Of a DNA stretch of 64,000 bases, positions 51,897-60,219 are shown one piece after another. The first letter of the stretch is position 1. Every line of letters starts with the position of its first letter. The notes under the pieces are model-generated. The model worked only from the letters and a program-made list of their open reading frames with translations. It searched no databases and had not been told where the DNA came from. A program made the translations under genes and the position numbers. Origin of the DNA: Nocardia blacklockiae (GTDB lineage Bacteria; Actinomycetota; Actinomycetes; Mycobacteriales; Mycobacteriaceae); the NCBI RefSeq assembly GCF_015477355.1, contig NZ_JADLRJ010000010.1, positions 1 through 64,000 of the forward strand. The letters are read 5' to 3'.

Positions 51897-52592
51897 ATGA
51901 CCAAGCGTGTCCTGAATGTCGTTACCAATGTCGGCCACTACGACGACCCGTCCCACCCGACCGGGCTGTGGCTCTCCGAGCTCACCCACGCCTGGCACGT
52001 GTTCGAGGAGGCGGGCTTCGAGCAGGCCCTGGTCAGCCCGGCGGGCGGCCCCACTCCGCTGGAGCCGCGGGCGCTGAAGTTCCCCAACTACGACAAGACC
52101 GCCAAGGCCTGGCGTGCCGACCCCGCGAAGATGGATCTGCTCGCGACCACGAAGAGCCCCGAGCAGATCGACTCCGCCGACTTCGACGCCATCTATTTCA
52201 CCGGCGGCCACGCCGTGATGTACGACTTCCCCGATTCCGAAGGCCTGCAGCGCATTACCCGCGAGATCTACGAGCGCGGCGGCATCGTGTCCTCGGTCTG
52301 CCACGGCTACTGCGGCCTGCTCGACACCCGCCTCTCCGACGGCTCCTACCTCATCGCGGGCAAGCACATGACCGGCTTCGCCTGGCAGGAGGAGATACTC
52401 GCCCGCGTCGACAAGCTGGTGCCCTACAACGCCGAGGAGCGCGCGAAGCAGCGCGGCGCGCTCTATCAGAAGGCGAAGCTGCCGTTCGTGTCCTACACCG
52501 TCGTCGACGGCAACCTCGTCACCGGCCAGAACCCGGGCTCGGCCAAGGCCACCGCGCGAAAGGTCGTCGAGGCGCTCGCGGGCAACACGTAG
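51897..52592 (+). CDS. DJ-1/PfpI family protein (Hsp31-like)
   Basis: 231-aa protein of the class I glutamine-amidotransferase-like fold. Nucleophile elbow with Cys-His in SSVCHGYCGLL, YFTGGHAVMYDFPDS (glutamate region), and ALVSPAGGPTPLEPRA. Hsp31-type members act as glyoxalases or chaperones. Target of the TetR through operator copies 2 and 3. A detoxification role is inferred. Confidence 0.9.
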   Translation: MTKRVLNVVTNVGHYDDPSHPTGLWLSELTHAWHVFEEAGFEQALVSPAGGPTPLEPRALKFPNYDKTAKAWRADPAKMDLLATTKSPEQIDSADFDAIYFTGGHAVMYDFPDSEGLQRITREIYERGGIVSSVCHGYCGLLDTRLSDGSYLIAGKHMTGFAWQEEILARVDKLVPYNAEERAKQRGALYQKAKLPFVSYTVVDGNLVTGQNPGSAKATARKVVEALAGNT

Positions 52593-52688
52593 ATGAGGGT
52601 GCCCGGCGTAGCATCGTCGATCGTCGCTGCCACTGCGGGCAACACGCCCATAGTGTCTCGAACGCGGTTCGTTCCGATCCGTCTCGAG

Positions 52689-52741
52689 CCGGACCGCCCG
52701 ATGCGGCTACTCAGCCCGCCGTGAAGTATCGGGCGGTCCGG
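52689..52741. terminator. strong bidirectional terminator hairpin
   Basis: CCGGACCGCCCGAT (52689-52702) and ATCGGGCGGTCCGG (52728-52741) form a perfect 14-bp stem with a 25-base loop, exactly between the convergent DJ-1 and exported-protein genes. Confidence 0.78.
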
Positions 52742-52748
52742 TGCTGGA

Positions 52749-53066
52749 TCAGTGCGGAAGTCGATCCGCATCCTGATAGCAACGCCACTGCATAGTCTTC
52801 GGCAAGGTCTTGCATCGTTCGATCAGCTGCTCGTACCGGGACTTTTCTTTGGGTCCGGCCACACTGCTGCCATTGCCATTGCTGTCCAGGTTGCCCGCCG
52901 AGCCGGTAGAGCCGTCGCTTTCGGGAGACTCGGCTACGGCGTAACCGCCGTCCACTCCCGCCGGGCCGAGACCCGGGCTCGCCGTGGCGGTGCCGGCGGC
53001 CAGGGCAATCGGCACCGTGACGGCGAACAGCCCGGCGGCGAGAACGCGGGGAATCCGGTGAATCAT
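52749..53066 (-). CDS. small exported protein
   Basis: 105-aa protein with signal peptide (MIHRIPRVLAAGLFAVTVPIALAAGTATA-S). The mature part is Gly/Ser/Asn-rich in the middle, then a short conserved-looking tail SRYEQLIERCKTLPKTMQWRCYQDADRLPH with two Cys likely to form a disulfide. ATG at 53066 follows GAAGGAG. Function unknown. Confidence 0.7.
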   Translation of the reverse strand: MIHRIPRVLAAGLFAVTVPIALAAGTATASPGLGPAGVDGGYAVAESPESDGSTGSAGNLDSNGNGSSVAGPKEKSRYEQLIERCKTLPKTMQWRCYQDADRLPH

Positions 53067-53419
53067 GTGACTCCTTCTCGAATCGAAACGGAACACTTGA
53101 TCAACACCGGAACCCTAGCCGAACTGCCAGAACCTGCATCGCAACCCGGACATACCAGCGTTTTCGGGCACTAAGGCCGCGCGGCTTCGATCGGAGCCCA
53201 GCACGTGCAGGCGATGTTCACCGTGCGACCAGCCCTGACCGTAGCCACCACAGAGCAAGCCGAACCCTTTGCGCGACAATATGTTCGGTCGCCTCTGCGA
53301 ATGACTCAGGGATCGGATTCCGTGCACAATGCCTGCCACTTCACCCGAACTCGGCAGCGGGGCTGGGTCGTATCGCCGACGAGGAGATGGTGTGGAAGGG
53401 GGCGGCGCGCTCGGTGCTG
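53067..53419. other. 353-base region without a recognised gene
   Basis: Upstream of the exported-protein gene and downstream of the epoxide-hydrolase-like gene, which share its strand. It presumably holds the former's promoter. Open frames here show no convincing protein family. Confidence 0.4.
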
Positions 53420-54304
53420 TTACCGGGTTCGGTGGGTGAGGTCGGTGATGGCTCGGGCGGTGGTGGCGGGTGCTTCGCGGGGGACGAAGTGGCCGATGCC
53501 TGGGAGGACGTGGCGTTGGTAGGGGCCGGTGAAGTATCGGCGTTGGGTTTCGGTGGTGTGGGGGAGGTTGTCTCGGTCGTCGGCGCCGTGCAGGACGACG
53601 GTGGGGGCTTCGATCGGTGGGTGGGTGGCCAGGTGTTGGTCGAGGTCGGCGTATTCGGGGGCGCCGGGTTGTTCGCCCCATCGGTTCAGGTAGGCGTGGG
53701 CGGTGATCCGCGGCCAGTCGTCGTTGTCCCAGGCGCGTGCGGTGCGGGCGAATTCGGATTCGGTGAATTCCCATGCCGGGGACCAGGTTCGCCACAGGTA
53801 GCGGCAGATCTCGCGGCGGTCCTCGGTGAAGGCGCGGCGGCCGCGCTCGGTGGCGACGAACCATTCGTACCAGTAGGCCCGGGCCAGGTCGTAGGGCACG
53901 GGTGTGGTCGGTCCGCTGGCGGCGTATCCGGCGGAGAGGGCGACCAGGCCGTGTACCAGGTCGGGGCGGCACGCCGCGACCGCGTATCCGGCGCGGGCGC
54001 CCCAGTCGTGCCCGGCGATCACGACGGGACCCAGTTCGAGGGCGTCGATGAATGCGATGAGGTCGTCGGCCAGCGCGGCGGTCTCCCCGCTGCGCACCGA
54101 ATCGCTGGAGCGGAAACGGGTTTCGCCGTGCCCGCGCAGCGACGGCAGCAGCAGCCGGTGCTCTCGCTCGAGCAACGGAACGACCTCGCGCCAGCAGCCG
54201 ACATCGTCGGGCCAGCCGTGCAAGAGCACCAGCGGAATCTCGTGGGGGTTGCCGGCCTCTTCGTAGGCGATGTCCAGGTAGGTGGTGCGCACCGAATTCG
54301 TCAT
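53420..54304 (-). CDS. alpha/beta hydrolase, epoxide-hydrolase/haloalkane-dehalogenase-like
   Basis: 294-aa hydrolase with HGWPDD oxyanion motif and nucleophile Asp in the elbow GHDWGAR (Asp as in epoxide hydrolases and dehalogenases, not Ser), acid in LHGADDRD and catalytic His in GIGHFVPRE. ATG at 54304 follows GGAAGGAG. Likely opens an epoxide or dehalogenates a small substrate. Confidence 0.88.
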   Translation of the reverse strand: MTNSVRTTYLDIAYEEAGNPHEIPLVLLHGWPDDVGCWREVVPLLEREHRLLLPSLRGHGETRFRSSDSVRSGETAALADDLIAFIDALELGPVVIAGHDWGARAGYAVAACRPDLVHGLVALSAGYAASGPTTPVPYDLARAYWYEWFVATERGRRAFTEDRREICRYLWRTWSPAWEFTESEFARTARAWDNDDWPRITAHAYLNRWGEQPGAPEYADLDQHLATHPPIEAPTVVLHGADDRDNLPHTTETQRRYFTGPYQRHVLPGIGHFVPREAPATTARAITDLTHRTR

Positions 54305-54548
54305 CGCGATCGCTCCTTCCCGCCACCCCTTGCGTGGAGCGTCCAGCGGCGGTCGTCGTGCGCTGTCGGCGACATTCACCAGATGACGACATTCACCAGG
54401 AACTGCGCGATGATCTCCGGCAGAATCCCCGGGCCAGCGCTGAACGACGCCTTGCCCCGCGCCGGAAGAATGCCGACGCGGTAGCACTGGCCTGACGCAG
54501 CAGCTCGCCGCCGCGGCCTGGCGGTGGCCACTCGGGGTGGCTGGCGGG

Positions 54549-54722
54549 CTACTTGTCGAAGGCGTCCTTGATCTTCTCGCCCGCGTCCTTGATGTTGGAT
54601 TTCGCCTGGTCGGCCTTGCCTTCGTTCTCCTTGTCGGCATCGCCGGCCGCTTGGCCGAACTTCTCCTTGGCCTGTCCGGTCAGATCGTCGAGCTTGTTCT
54701 TGGCCTTGTCCGTGGCGCTCAT
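54549..54722 (-). CDS. CsbD-family stress protein
   Basis: 57-aa highly charged protein: MSATDKAKNKLDDLTGQAKEKFGQAAGDADKENEGKADQAKSNIKDAGEKIKDAFDK composition (Lys, Asp, Ala-rich), matching CsbD-like general stress proteins. ATG at 54722 follows AAAGGAG. Usually controlled by stress sigma factors. Confidence 0.9.
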   Translation of the reverse strand: MSATDKAKNKLDDLTGQAKEKFGQAAGDADKENEGKADQAKSNIKDAGEKIKDAFDK

Positions 54723-54868
54723 TGCGATCTCCTTTCGTGAGGAGTCCGGTGGCAGTTGCCGCCGGCCCACAACCGTCATTGCCTCGGAAGCCGTCGTCAA
54801 ACACCGCCCTGTCATGATCGTGGTGGCGTACCCGCGTGATCGTCCCGGGAATTCATGAGGAGGATGCG

Positions 54869-55249
54869 GTGCTCACGATCGTGCAGATATCGGCCGCTGT
54901 GGCGGCGCTGGTGCATTGCCTCATCTTCGTGCTCGAATCCGTGCGGTTCGCCGATCCCGCGGTCTACCGGCGGACTTTCCGCGTGGCCGACACCGAGCTG
55001 GCCGCGGTCCGGAGCTGGGCCTTCAACCAAGGCTTCTACAACCTGTTTCTCGCGGTCGGGGCCTTCGTCGGTGTCGGGCTCCTGCGGGGCCTGCCCTCGG
55101 CGGGCTGGGCGCTGCTGCTGATGAGTTGCGGTTCGATGCTCGCCGCCGCGGTCGTGCTGGTGGCCAAGGATCGTCGCTTCGCGCGGGCCGCCGCCGTGCA
55201 AGGTGTCTTCCCCGCGCTGGCCCTGCTGGCTGCTCTGACGCAGCTCTGA
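54869..55249 (+). CDS. DUF1304 membrane protein
   Basis: 126-aa membrane protein with four hydrophobic segments, starting VLTIVQISAAVAALVHCLIFVLESV and carrying the family's NQGFYNLFLAVGAF. GTG at 54869 is preferred because AGGAGGA is directly upstream. Function of DUF1304 unknown. Confidence 0.83.
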   Translation: MLTIVQISAAVAALVHCLIFVLESVRFADPAVYRRTFRVADTELAAVRSWAFNQGFYNLFLAVGAFVGVGLLRGLPSAGWALLLMSCGSMLAAAVVLVAKDRRFARAAAVQGVFPALALLAALTQL

Positions 55250-55287
55250 ATCCGGGGCGGCAGCGCCGGTTCGCCGACGGCGTGGTT

Positions 55288-56076
55288 CTACCGCAGCTGG
55301 TCGAGGAATTCGTTGACCGCTGCGGCGAAGCCGTCGGGGTCGTTGGCGTAGACGAAGTGGTCGGTGTCGAGTTCGACCAGGCGGGTGTGGGGGCGACGCT
55401 CGGCCATGGCCTGGGCCTGGTCGGCGGGAATGGCGCCGTCGCTGCCGCGGATGATCAGGGCGGGGCAGGTGCCGGCGAGCCAGTCGGTCCAGTGGTCGCC
55501 GTGGACCTGCTCTTCGGAGTCGATGATGTCGAGTGGATGGAACGGCAGGCTCCAGGTGCCGTCGGCGCGTTCGCGCACGAGCGCACCGAAATGGCTTGCC
55601 AGTGGGCCCATTTCGTCGATGAGCTGTCGTCGGGTGGGCGCCTGGTGGGGCAGGGCGCGCAGGAATTCGAACGGGTTGGTGCCGTCGAGTCCGAGTGATA
55701 CGGCCATGTCGGCGTTGATGATCGCCTCGACGCGTTCGGGATGCCGGGCGGCGAGCTGGTAGGCATTGAGCCCGCCGACCGAGTGCCCGAGCAGCACCGC
55801 CCGCTCCAGGCCGAGGTGGTCGAGCAGCGCCAGCACGTCGGCGACGTATCCCTGACGCGAGTAGTCCGCCGGGCGGTCGGAGTAACCGTGTCCGCGCTGG
55901 TCGAGTGCGATCAATCGCCAATCGGGACCGAGGCGCTGGGCCAGCCCGGTGAAGCTCTCGGCGTCGGACATGTGGCCGTGCAGTGCCAGCAGCGGGCGTC
56001 CGGTGCCGCCGAAGTCGAGGTAGGACAGGCTGCGGCCGGCGATGTCGAAGGAGGTGCGGATGGTCGTCGTGGTCAT
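55288..56076 (-). CDS. alpha/beta hydrolase
   Basis: 262-aa hydrolase: oxyanion loop ALHGHMSD, nucleophile elbow GHSVGGL, acid region IIRGSDGAIP, and His in DTDHFVYA. ATG at 56076. Preceded by a well-formed promoter whose -35 lies in a perfect 8-base inverted repeat, so inducible, but no regulator gene is adjacent. Substrate unknown. Confidence 0.87.
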   Translation of the reverse strand: MTTTTIRTSFDIAGRSLSYLDFGGTGRPLLALHGHMSDAESFTGLAQRLGPDWRLIALDQRGHGYSDRPADYSRQGYVADVLALLDHLGLERAVLLGHSVGGLNAYQLAARHPERVEAIINADMAVSLGLDGTNPFEFLRALPHQAPTRRQLIDEMGPLASHFGALVRERADGTWSLPFHPLDIIDSEEQVHGDHWTDWLAGTCPALIIRGSDGAIPADQAQAMAERRPHTRLVELDTDHFVYANDPDGFAAAVNEFLDQLR

Positions 56077-56107
56077 TGTCGGGCTCCGTTCTCGTTGTGC
56101 TGACATG

Positions 56108-56145
56108 ACAGTAACGAGGGTTAGACAAATGTGCAAGACATTTGT
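56108..56145 (-). promoter_or_regulatory. promoter and operator of the hydrolase gene
   Basis: On the minus strand TTGCAC (56136-56131), 17-base spacer and TACTGT (56113-56108). The perfect inverted repeat ACAAATGT-N5-ACATTTGT at 56125-56145 contains the -35 box, a classic repressor position. The cognate TetR/MarR-type regulator is not encoded next to it. Confidence 0.7.
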
Positions 56146-56329
56146 ATAAGACGGAGGTTCTACGTTGTTTCCGCAGGTGAAGGTGGTGGTGAGGAAGGAG
56201 GGTGCCGGTGACCCCATGGCGCTCGCTTGGTCATGTTGCGAATCTCGGCCCTCGTCCGATGATGCCTATAGCACCGTGTCGACGCGGTGCGCAGCCGCCG
56301 CTTCGGCGGCCCGGAGAGGAATGATCGCT

Positions 56330-56506
56330 ATGCCGAGCGATGTCGATGATCCCCGTCCCACCGGTGCCGACAACACGCCGGACGAGCCCGCTCCCGTACC
56401 GGTCGAACTGCCGCCCGACCGAGATTGGGTGAAGTTCGAGCCGGTTATGCGGGAGGCGGTGCCAACCGATTTCCTGACGCGGCCCTTCGATCGTGACGAG
56501 GGATGA
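56330..56506 (+). CDS. 58-aa acidic/proline-rich small protein
   Basis: MPSDVDDPRPTGADNTPDEPAPVPVELPPDRDWVKF... ending RPFDRDEG. No family recognised. GAGAGGA lies 10 bases upstream. Its stop overlaps the start of the membrane protein at 56503 (ATGA), so the two are translationally coupled and may function together. Confidence 0.6.
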   Translation: MPSDVDDPRPTGADNTPDEPAPVPVELPPDRDWVKFEPVMREAVPTDFLTRPFDRDEG

Positions 56507-56988
56507 GTGACCAAGGCAAGGAATACGCGGCTCACATCGCCGGTGAACTGAAGGCCGAACACGATCGGCGCGATGCCGTGAACAGCCGTGCCGCAGCGTC
56601 ACTCACCGCGACCACGGCTCTGGTCACGTTGGTGGTCGCCGTATTCACCGTCTTGAAGGGTAAGGATTTCACCCTCGACGGAGGCGCCAAACTCACGCTC
56701 GTCGTCGCTCTGCTCGCGATGCTCGCCACCGCCGCGCTGTCGCTGCTCGCCGGATTGGCGAAGTCCTACGACGCCGTCGATCTCGACACGCTGCGCGCCA
56801 TGACGAACGCGCACTGGACCGATTCCGAAACCACCGCGCGCAATATCACCGCGTTCTGCAACATCCGCTCACTTGAGACACTGCGCAAAGGAACGAACCT
56901 CAAGTACCGAATTCTGTGGGTGGCCGGAATCTGCCAGATCGCCGCCGTCTTCGCCTTGATCGTGTGCACGGGCTTCGTCGTCCTCTGA
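56503..56988 (+). CDS. membrane protein with PycTM-like layout
   Basis: 161-aa protein: cytosolic N-terminal helix (EYAAHIAGELKAEHDRRDAVNSRAAA), two adjacent membrane segments (LTATTALVTLVVAVFTVL; LTLVVALLAMLATAALSLLAGL), a polar stretch of about 60 residues, and a third membrane segment (ILWVAGICQIAAVFALIVCTGFVVL). The topology recalls Pycsar/CBASS membrane effectors (PycTM, SLATT), but no nucleotide cyclase gene is present in the window. Function unproven. Confidence 0.7.
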   Translation: MSDQGKEYAAHIAGELKAEHDRRDAVNSRAAASLTATTALVTLVVAVFTVLKGKDFTLDGGAKLTLVVALLAMLATAALSLLAGLAKSYDAVDLDTLRAMTNAHWTDSETTARNITAFCNIRSLETLRKGTNLKYRILWVAGICQIAAVFALIVCTGFVVL

Positions 56989-57163
56989 CACGCGCGTTCA
57001 GCGCGAGTTTCGGAAAACGGCACGGATTTCGGCGGCGATCGGCGCGTCGTGCGGGGTGAACCGCCGATTGGGTTGAAACGGTGTGTCCCGCATCGCAAGT
57101 CGTCACACTGGAGGCAGACAACGGTGTTCCCTCTTTCGGTAACGACTACTGGGGTTGTTCGAC

Positions 57164-57745
57164 ATGACTACAACGAGGGATCTCGAGGGCTCGCTGCCGC
57201 AGCTGGCCCGACGCGCATGGCAGATGATCGCGGCAACCGGGGTGTTGTCGGTTCTGCTGGGCGTTCTCGTTCTGGCCTGGCCCGGTCCGACGCTCGTCGT
57301 CGCCGGGGCGCTGTTCGGCATCTACTTGGTGGTGTCGGGAGTGCTGCAATTGGTCGCCGCATTCGGTGAGCACGCGCCGCCCGGACTGCGAGCATTGGCA
57401 TTCATCAGCGGTGCGCTGTCGCTGATTCTGGGTTTCTTCTGCTTCCGTGACGTGCTCGAGTCGATTCTGCTGCTGGCCTTGTGGATCGGCATCGGCTGGA
57501 TGTTCCGCGGCGTCACCCTGCTGATGGCCGCGCTGTCGGACCCGGCGGTGCCCGCCCGGGGCTGGCAGGCATTCTTCGGACTCGTCGTCGTGGCCGGCGG
57601 CGTCGTTCTGATCGTCTCCCCGATCCGCTCGCTCACGGCGCTGACACTCGTCACCGGATGGTGGCTGATCGCCCTCGGCATCGTGGAAATCGCCCACGCC
57701 ATCCGAATGCGCCGCAGCGCCACCGAATCCCAGGGCGGGCCGTAA
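57164..57745 (+). CDS. HdeD/DUF308 membrane protein
   Basis: 193-aa protein with six hydrophobic segments in three repeated pairs (QMIAATGVLSVLLGVLVLAWPGPTL; GIYLVVSGVLQLVAAFGE; ...; GGVVLIVSPIRSLTALTLVTGWWLIALGIVEI), the pattern of HdeD acid-resistance family proteins. ATG at 57164 was taken rather than an upstream TTG. Confidence 0.85.
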   Translation: MTTTRDLEGSLPQLARRAWQMIAATGVLSVLLGVLVLAWPGPTLVVAGALFGIYLVVSGVLQLVAAFGEHAPPGLRALAFISGALSLILGFFCFRDVLESILLLALWIGIGWMFRGVTLLMAALSDPAVPARGWQAFFGLVVVAGGVVLIVSPIRSLTALTLVTGWWLIALGIVEIAHAIRMRRSATESQGGP

Positions 57746-57905
57746 CGACATTCGGACCCGCCCGGCGGGTGGTCCGTTTGCGGACGAGCAGTGTGTAATG
57801 CGTCGATGTGAACTCTCTCAGTAAGGGAGAGGCCTCCGATGTCAGCTGTTCGTGCCTACAAGCAACCGTCTGAGTAATCCTGCGAAAGATCGCTAGCGTG
57901 CCCTC

Positions 57906-58202
57906 ATGGACACCATGGCGGTTGTGGAAGACCTCGACGTCCCGGTCGTCTCGGCTGCCGAGACAAGCGGACTGGTCGTCGAGATCGCGGCAATGGACTT
58001 GGAGCCGCCCGCTCTGACGGGCCGGGTCCTGCTCCACTGTGCCGATGGCGCACCCCGTCGGGTGCCGACCGTTCTGACCGACTGGGCCATCTCGATGCTG
58101 GCCGCCGACCGACTCCACCGCCGCACCGACGGCACCTCGCTGTTCCCCTGCCGAGCCGAATTCAGGATCGTCGACGGAATCATGGAAGTCACTGTGCTGT
58201 GA
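57906..58202 (+). CDS. hypothetical protein
   Basis: 98-aa protein, MDTMAVVEDLDVPVVSAAE... ending GIMEVTVL. No family recognised. Codon composition is consistent with a real gene, but independent evidence is lacking; the ATG lacks a clear ribosome site. Confidence 0.5.
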   Translation: MDTMAVVEDLDVPVVSAAETSGLVVEIAAMDLEPPALTGRVLLHCADGAPRRVPTVLTDWAISMLAADRLHRRTDGTSLFPCRAEFRIVDGIMEVTVL

Positions 58203-58400
58203 GCCAGGGCGAGAATTCGCGGATCGGAACTCGCGGACTCCTCCCGGTGCCGCCGTCGAAACTCGTACCGGCCGAAGATAATTCGCATCGCCTCGGACCG
58301 GCCCGGAGCGTCGAACACGCATGCCGTTCGATCGTGTGACTGGGGTTGTGACAATGCGTGGCGGTGATCGCCCTGTTTACCGAGATTGGTTGGGGCGAGG

Positions 58401-59204
58401 TTATCTGCGGGTTAGTTCGAGGCGCAGGACCTCGGCGACGGCGTGTGGGCGGAGTGAGGGGGCGAGGTGGCCGCCGGGGATAGAGATCGTGTTGATGCCG
58501 AGTAGGTTGGCGAGGGCGTGTGTGCAGGAGGGGATTATGCCGGTTGTGGTGGTTCCCACGGCGGGCAGGAGTTTGCTTGCGTGCTGGCGGAGGGCGTCCG
58601 GGTCGGGGTGGTAGCGGCGTACTGCCGGGGCGTCGTGTGTGAGGAAGTAGGTCAGGTTTGCGGCGCTGTCGGCGTCGGGGATCGGAAGGGCCGTGCCGTC
58701 TTCGCGGTCGGTGGGGTCGAGTTCGATCAACTGGGCGAAGCGGGACATTGCCGCGGCCACGCCGGCCGTGCGGTGGGTCTGCTCGATCTCGCGTTGCGTC
58801 TCGGCCAGTGCGCTTCGGTCCGGTTCCGGCAGGAGTGCGGACAGCGGTGGTTCGTGTGCGAGCACCACGCGCACGGCGCCGGGGTGCCGGGTGAGCAGTT
58901 CCAAGGCGACGACCGCGCCGATGCTGCTGCCGAACACCGCGGCAGGGGCGTCGGTCACCGCGGCGAGGACGGCTGCGGCGTCGTCGGCGTGCACGGACAG
59001 CGTCGCGGGCCGGGCTGGTGAACTGCTGCGGGACAGTCCGCGCCGATCGAACGCGACCACGGTGAAATCGGATTCCAGCCGCGCGGTGAGTTCGGCGTAG
59101 GCGTCGGCGTCACCGGCTCCGCCCGGGAGCAGCATCAACACCGGCCCCGCCCCGGTGGTCCGATAGAAGATCCGGGCACCGGTGACCTCGAGTACGCCCT
59201 CCAT
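58401..59204 (-). CDS. alpha/beta hydrolase
   Basis: 267-aa hydrolase: LLPGGAGDADAY, nucleophile elbow FGSSIGAV (Ser), HEPP near the cap and terminal GGHLAPSLRPHAVAEVL histidine. ATG at 59204. Resembles alpha/beta hydrolases that often sit next to TetR regulators; the TetR at 59602 is 400 bases away and divergent. Confidence 0.85.
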   Translation of the reverse strand: MEGVLEVTGARIFYRTTGAGPVLMLLPGGAGDADAYAELTARLESDFTVVAFDRRGLSRSSSPARPATLSVHADDAAAVLAAVTDAPAAVFGSSIGAVVALELLTRHPGAVRVVLAHEPPLSALLPEPDRSALAETQREIEQTHRTAGVAAAMSRFAQLIELDPTDREDGTALPIPDADSAANLTYFLTHDAPAVRRYHPDPDALRQHASKLLPAVGTTTTGIIPSCTHALANLLGINTISIPGGHLAPSLRPHAVAEVLRLELTRR

Positions 59205-59323
59205 CACGCACCCCACGATCGCCCGTGCGTCCGCGCGGCGGGCCCGCCCTGAGCCCGGCCGGACTGCGCTTCCCGAGGTGCTGGTGACAGCATGTCGTGC
59301 ATCACTACTCCCGAATTCTGTGT

Positions 59324-59482
59324 TCACTGCGCGGGGCCCCGGAGCTCCGGGAGTGCCGCCAGCATCAGGCACAGACCGAAAAGTGTTGCGGGGAAGGACT
59401 GCTCGATGATGCCGAGTAGGGTGACAACGGCGCAGACGAGGAATGCCGCGTAGCGTGGCCGGTTGTGTGCGTTCCTCGGCAT
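59324..59482 (-). CDS. possible 52-aa small membrane protein
   Basis: MPRNAHNRPRYAAFLVCAVVTLLGIIEQSFPATLFGLCLMLAALPEL... with two hydrophobic segments. Fills the gap between the hydrolase and the divergent TetR gene. Not a recognised family; could be a chance frame. Confidence 0.45.
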   Translation of the reverse strand: MPRNAHNRPRYAAFLVCAVVTLLGIIEQSFPATLFGLCLMLAALPELRGPAQ

Positions 59483-59558
59483 CGGCGTCATTTCCGTTGG
59501 GGGCGAGGTCAGGGGGTGCACAGCCCATCGTCGGTGCCCGGGGTGGTGGTGGGCGAGT

Positions 59559-59578
59559 GACAGTTCTCGGGAGCTGTC
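59559..59578. promoter_or_regulatory. candidate TetR operator (GACAG-N10-CTGTC)
   Basis: Inverted repeat with perfect 5-base outer arms and 8 of 10 pairs overall, 24 bases before the TetR start at 59602. Single copy, tentative. Confidence 0.4.
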
Positions 59579-59601
59579 GTGTCGGAGACAGGGAGCCGAA
59601 A

Positions 59602-60186
59602 GTGTCTCGTATGCCGGAGGATTTGCGGGTGCGCCGCACTCGTGTGGCGCTGCGTAACGCGGTGATCGAGCTGGTGGAGCAGCACGGGTTCGACCGTGTC
59701 ACCGTGGCGGCGATCTGCGAGCGGGCGATGGTCAGCCGCGCGGGCTTCTATCGGCATTATCGCGATAAGTATCAGCTGGTGGAGCACATCTTCGACGACG
59801 GGGCCGCGGTGCTCGTCGACGGCGCCGACGAGCCCGGCGCCGCGGACCCGGCGACCCGGTTGCGGCGGTTCTTCGATCATGTCGCCGCCCATGACCGCTG
59901 GTATCGAGTATTGCTCGGCCCCAAGGGAAGTCCGTGGTTCGCCGCGCGGGTGCACCGCAGCTTCACCGGCATGCTCGACGCGCGCCTGCGGCTCGACGAG
60001 CCCGGCGCGGACCTGGTCGCCACCGTGCTGGGCGGCATGCTCACGCACACCCTGATCTGGTGGCTCGACCACGGCCGTCCGATGTCCTCCGCCGCGCTCG
60101 CCTCGTACTGCACCGCGTTGGCGGGCGCGGTCGTCGAGCGCGCGCACCAGCTCCCCGCCGCGACGGCCGAAACGCCCACCTGCTGA
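59602..60186 (+). CDS. TetR family regulator
   Basis: 194-aa TetR protein: RRTRVALRNAVIELVEQHGFDRVTVAAICERAMVSRAGFYRHYRDKYQLVEHIF, followed by a TetR_C-like helical domain. GTG at 59602 with GGGAG; the ATG at 59611 is an alternative. Probable targets are itself and the leftward small membrane protein or hydrolase. Confidence 0.9.
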   Translation: MSRMPEDLRVRRTRVALRNAVIELVEQHGFDRVTVAAICERAMVSRAGFYRHYRDKYQLVEHIFDDGAAVLVDGADEPGAADPATRLRRFFDHVAAHDRWYRVLLGPKGSPWFAARVHRSFTGMLDARLRLDEPGADLVATVLGGMLTHTLIWWLDHGRPMSSAALASYCTALAGAVVERAHQLPAATAETPTC

Positions 60187-60219
60187 ACATGTTTCGGACG
60201 GCCATCGGTACGCGTCCGG

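Noticed and set aside
56503-56988. Complete Pycsar or CBASS defence operon
   Set aside because: No cyclase or other nucleotide-signalling gene lies nearby; neighbours are a hydrolase and an HdeD protein.
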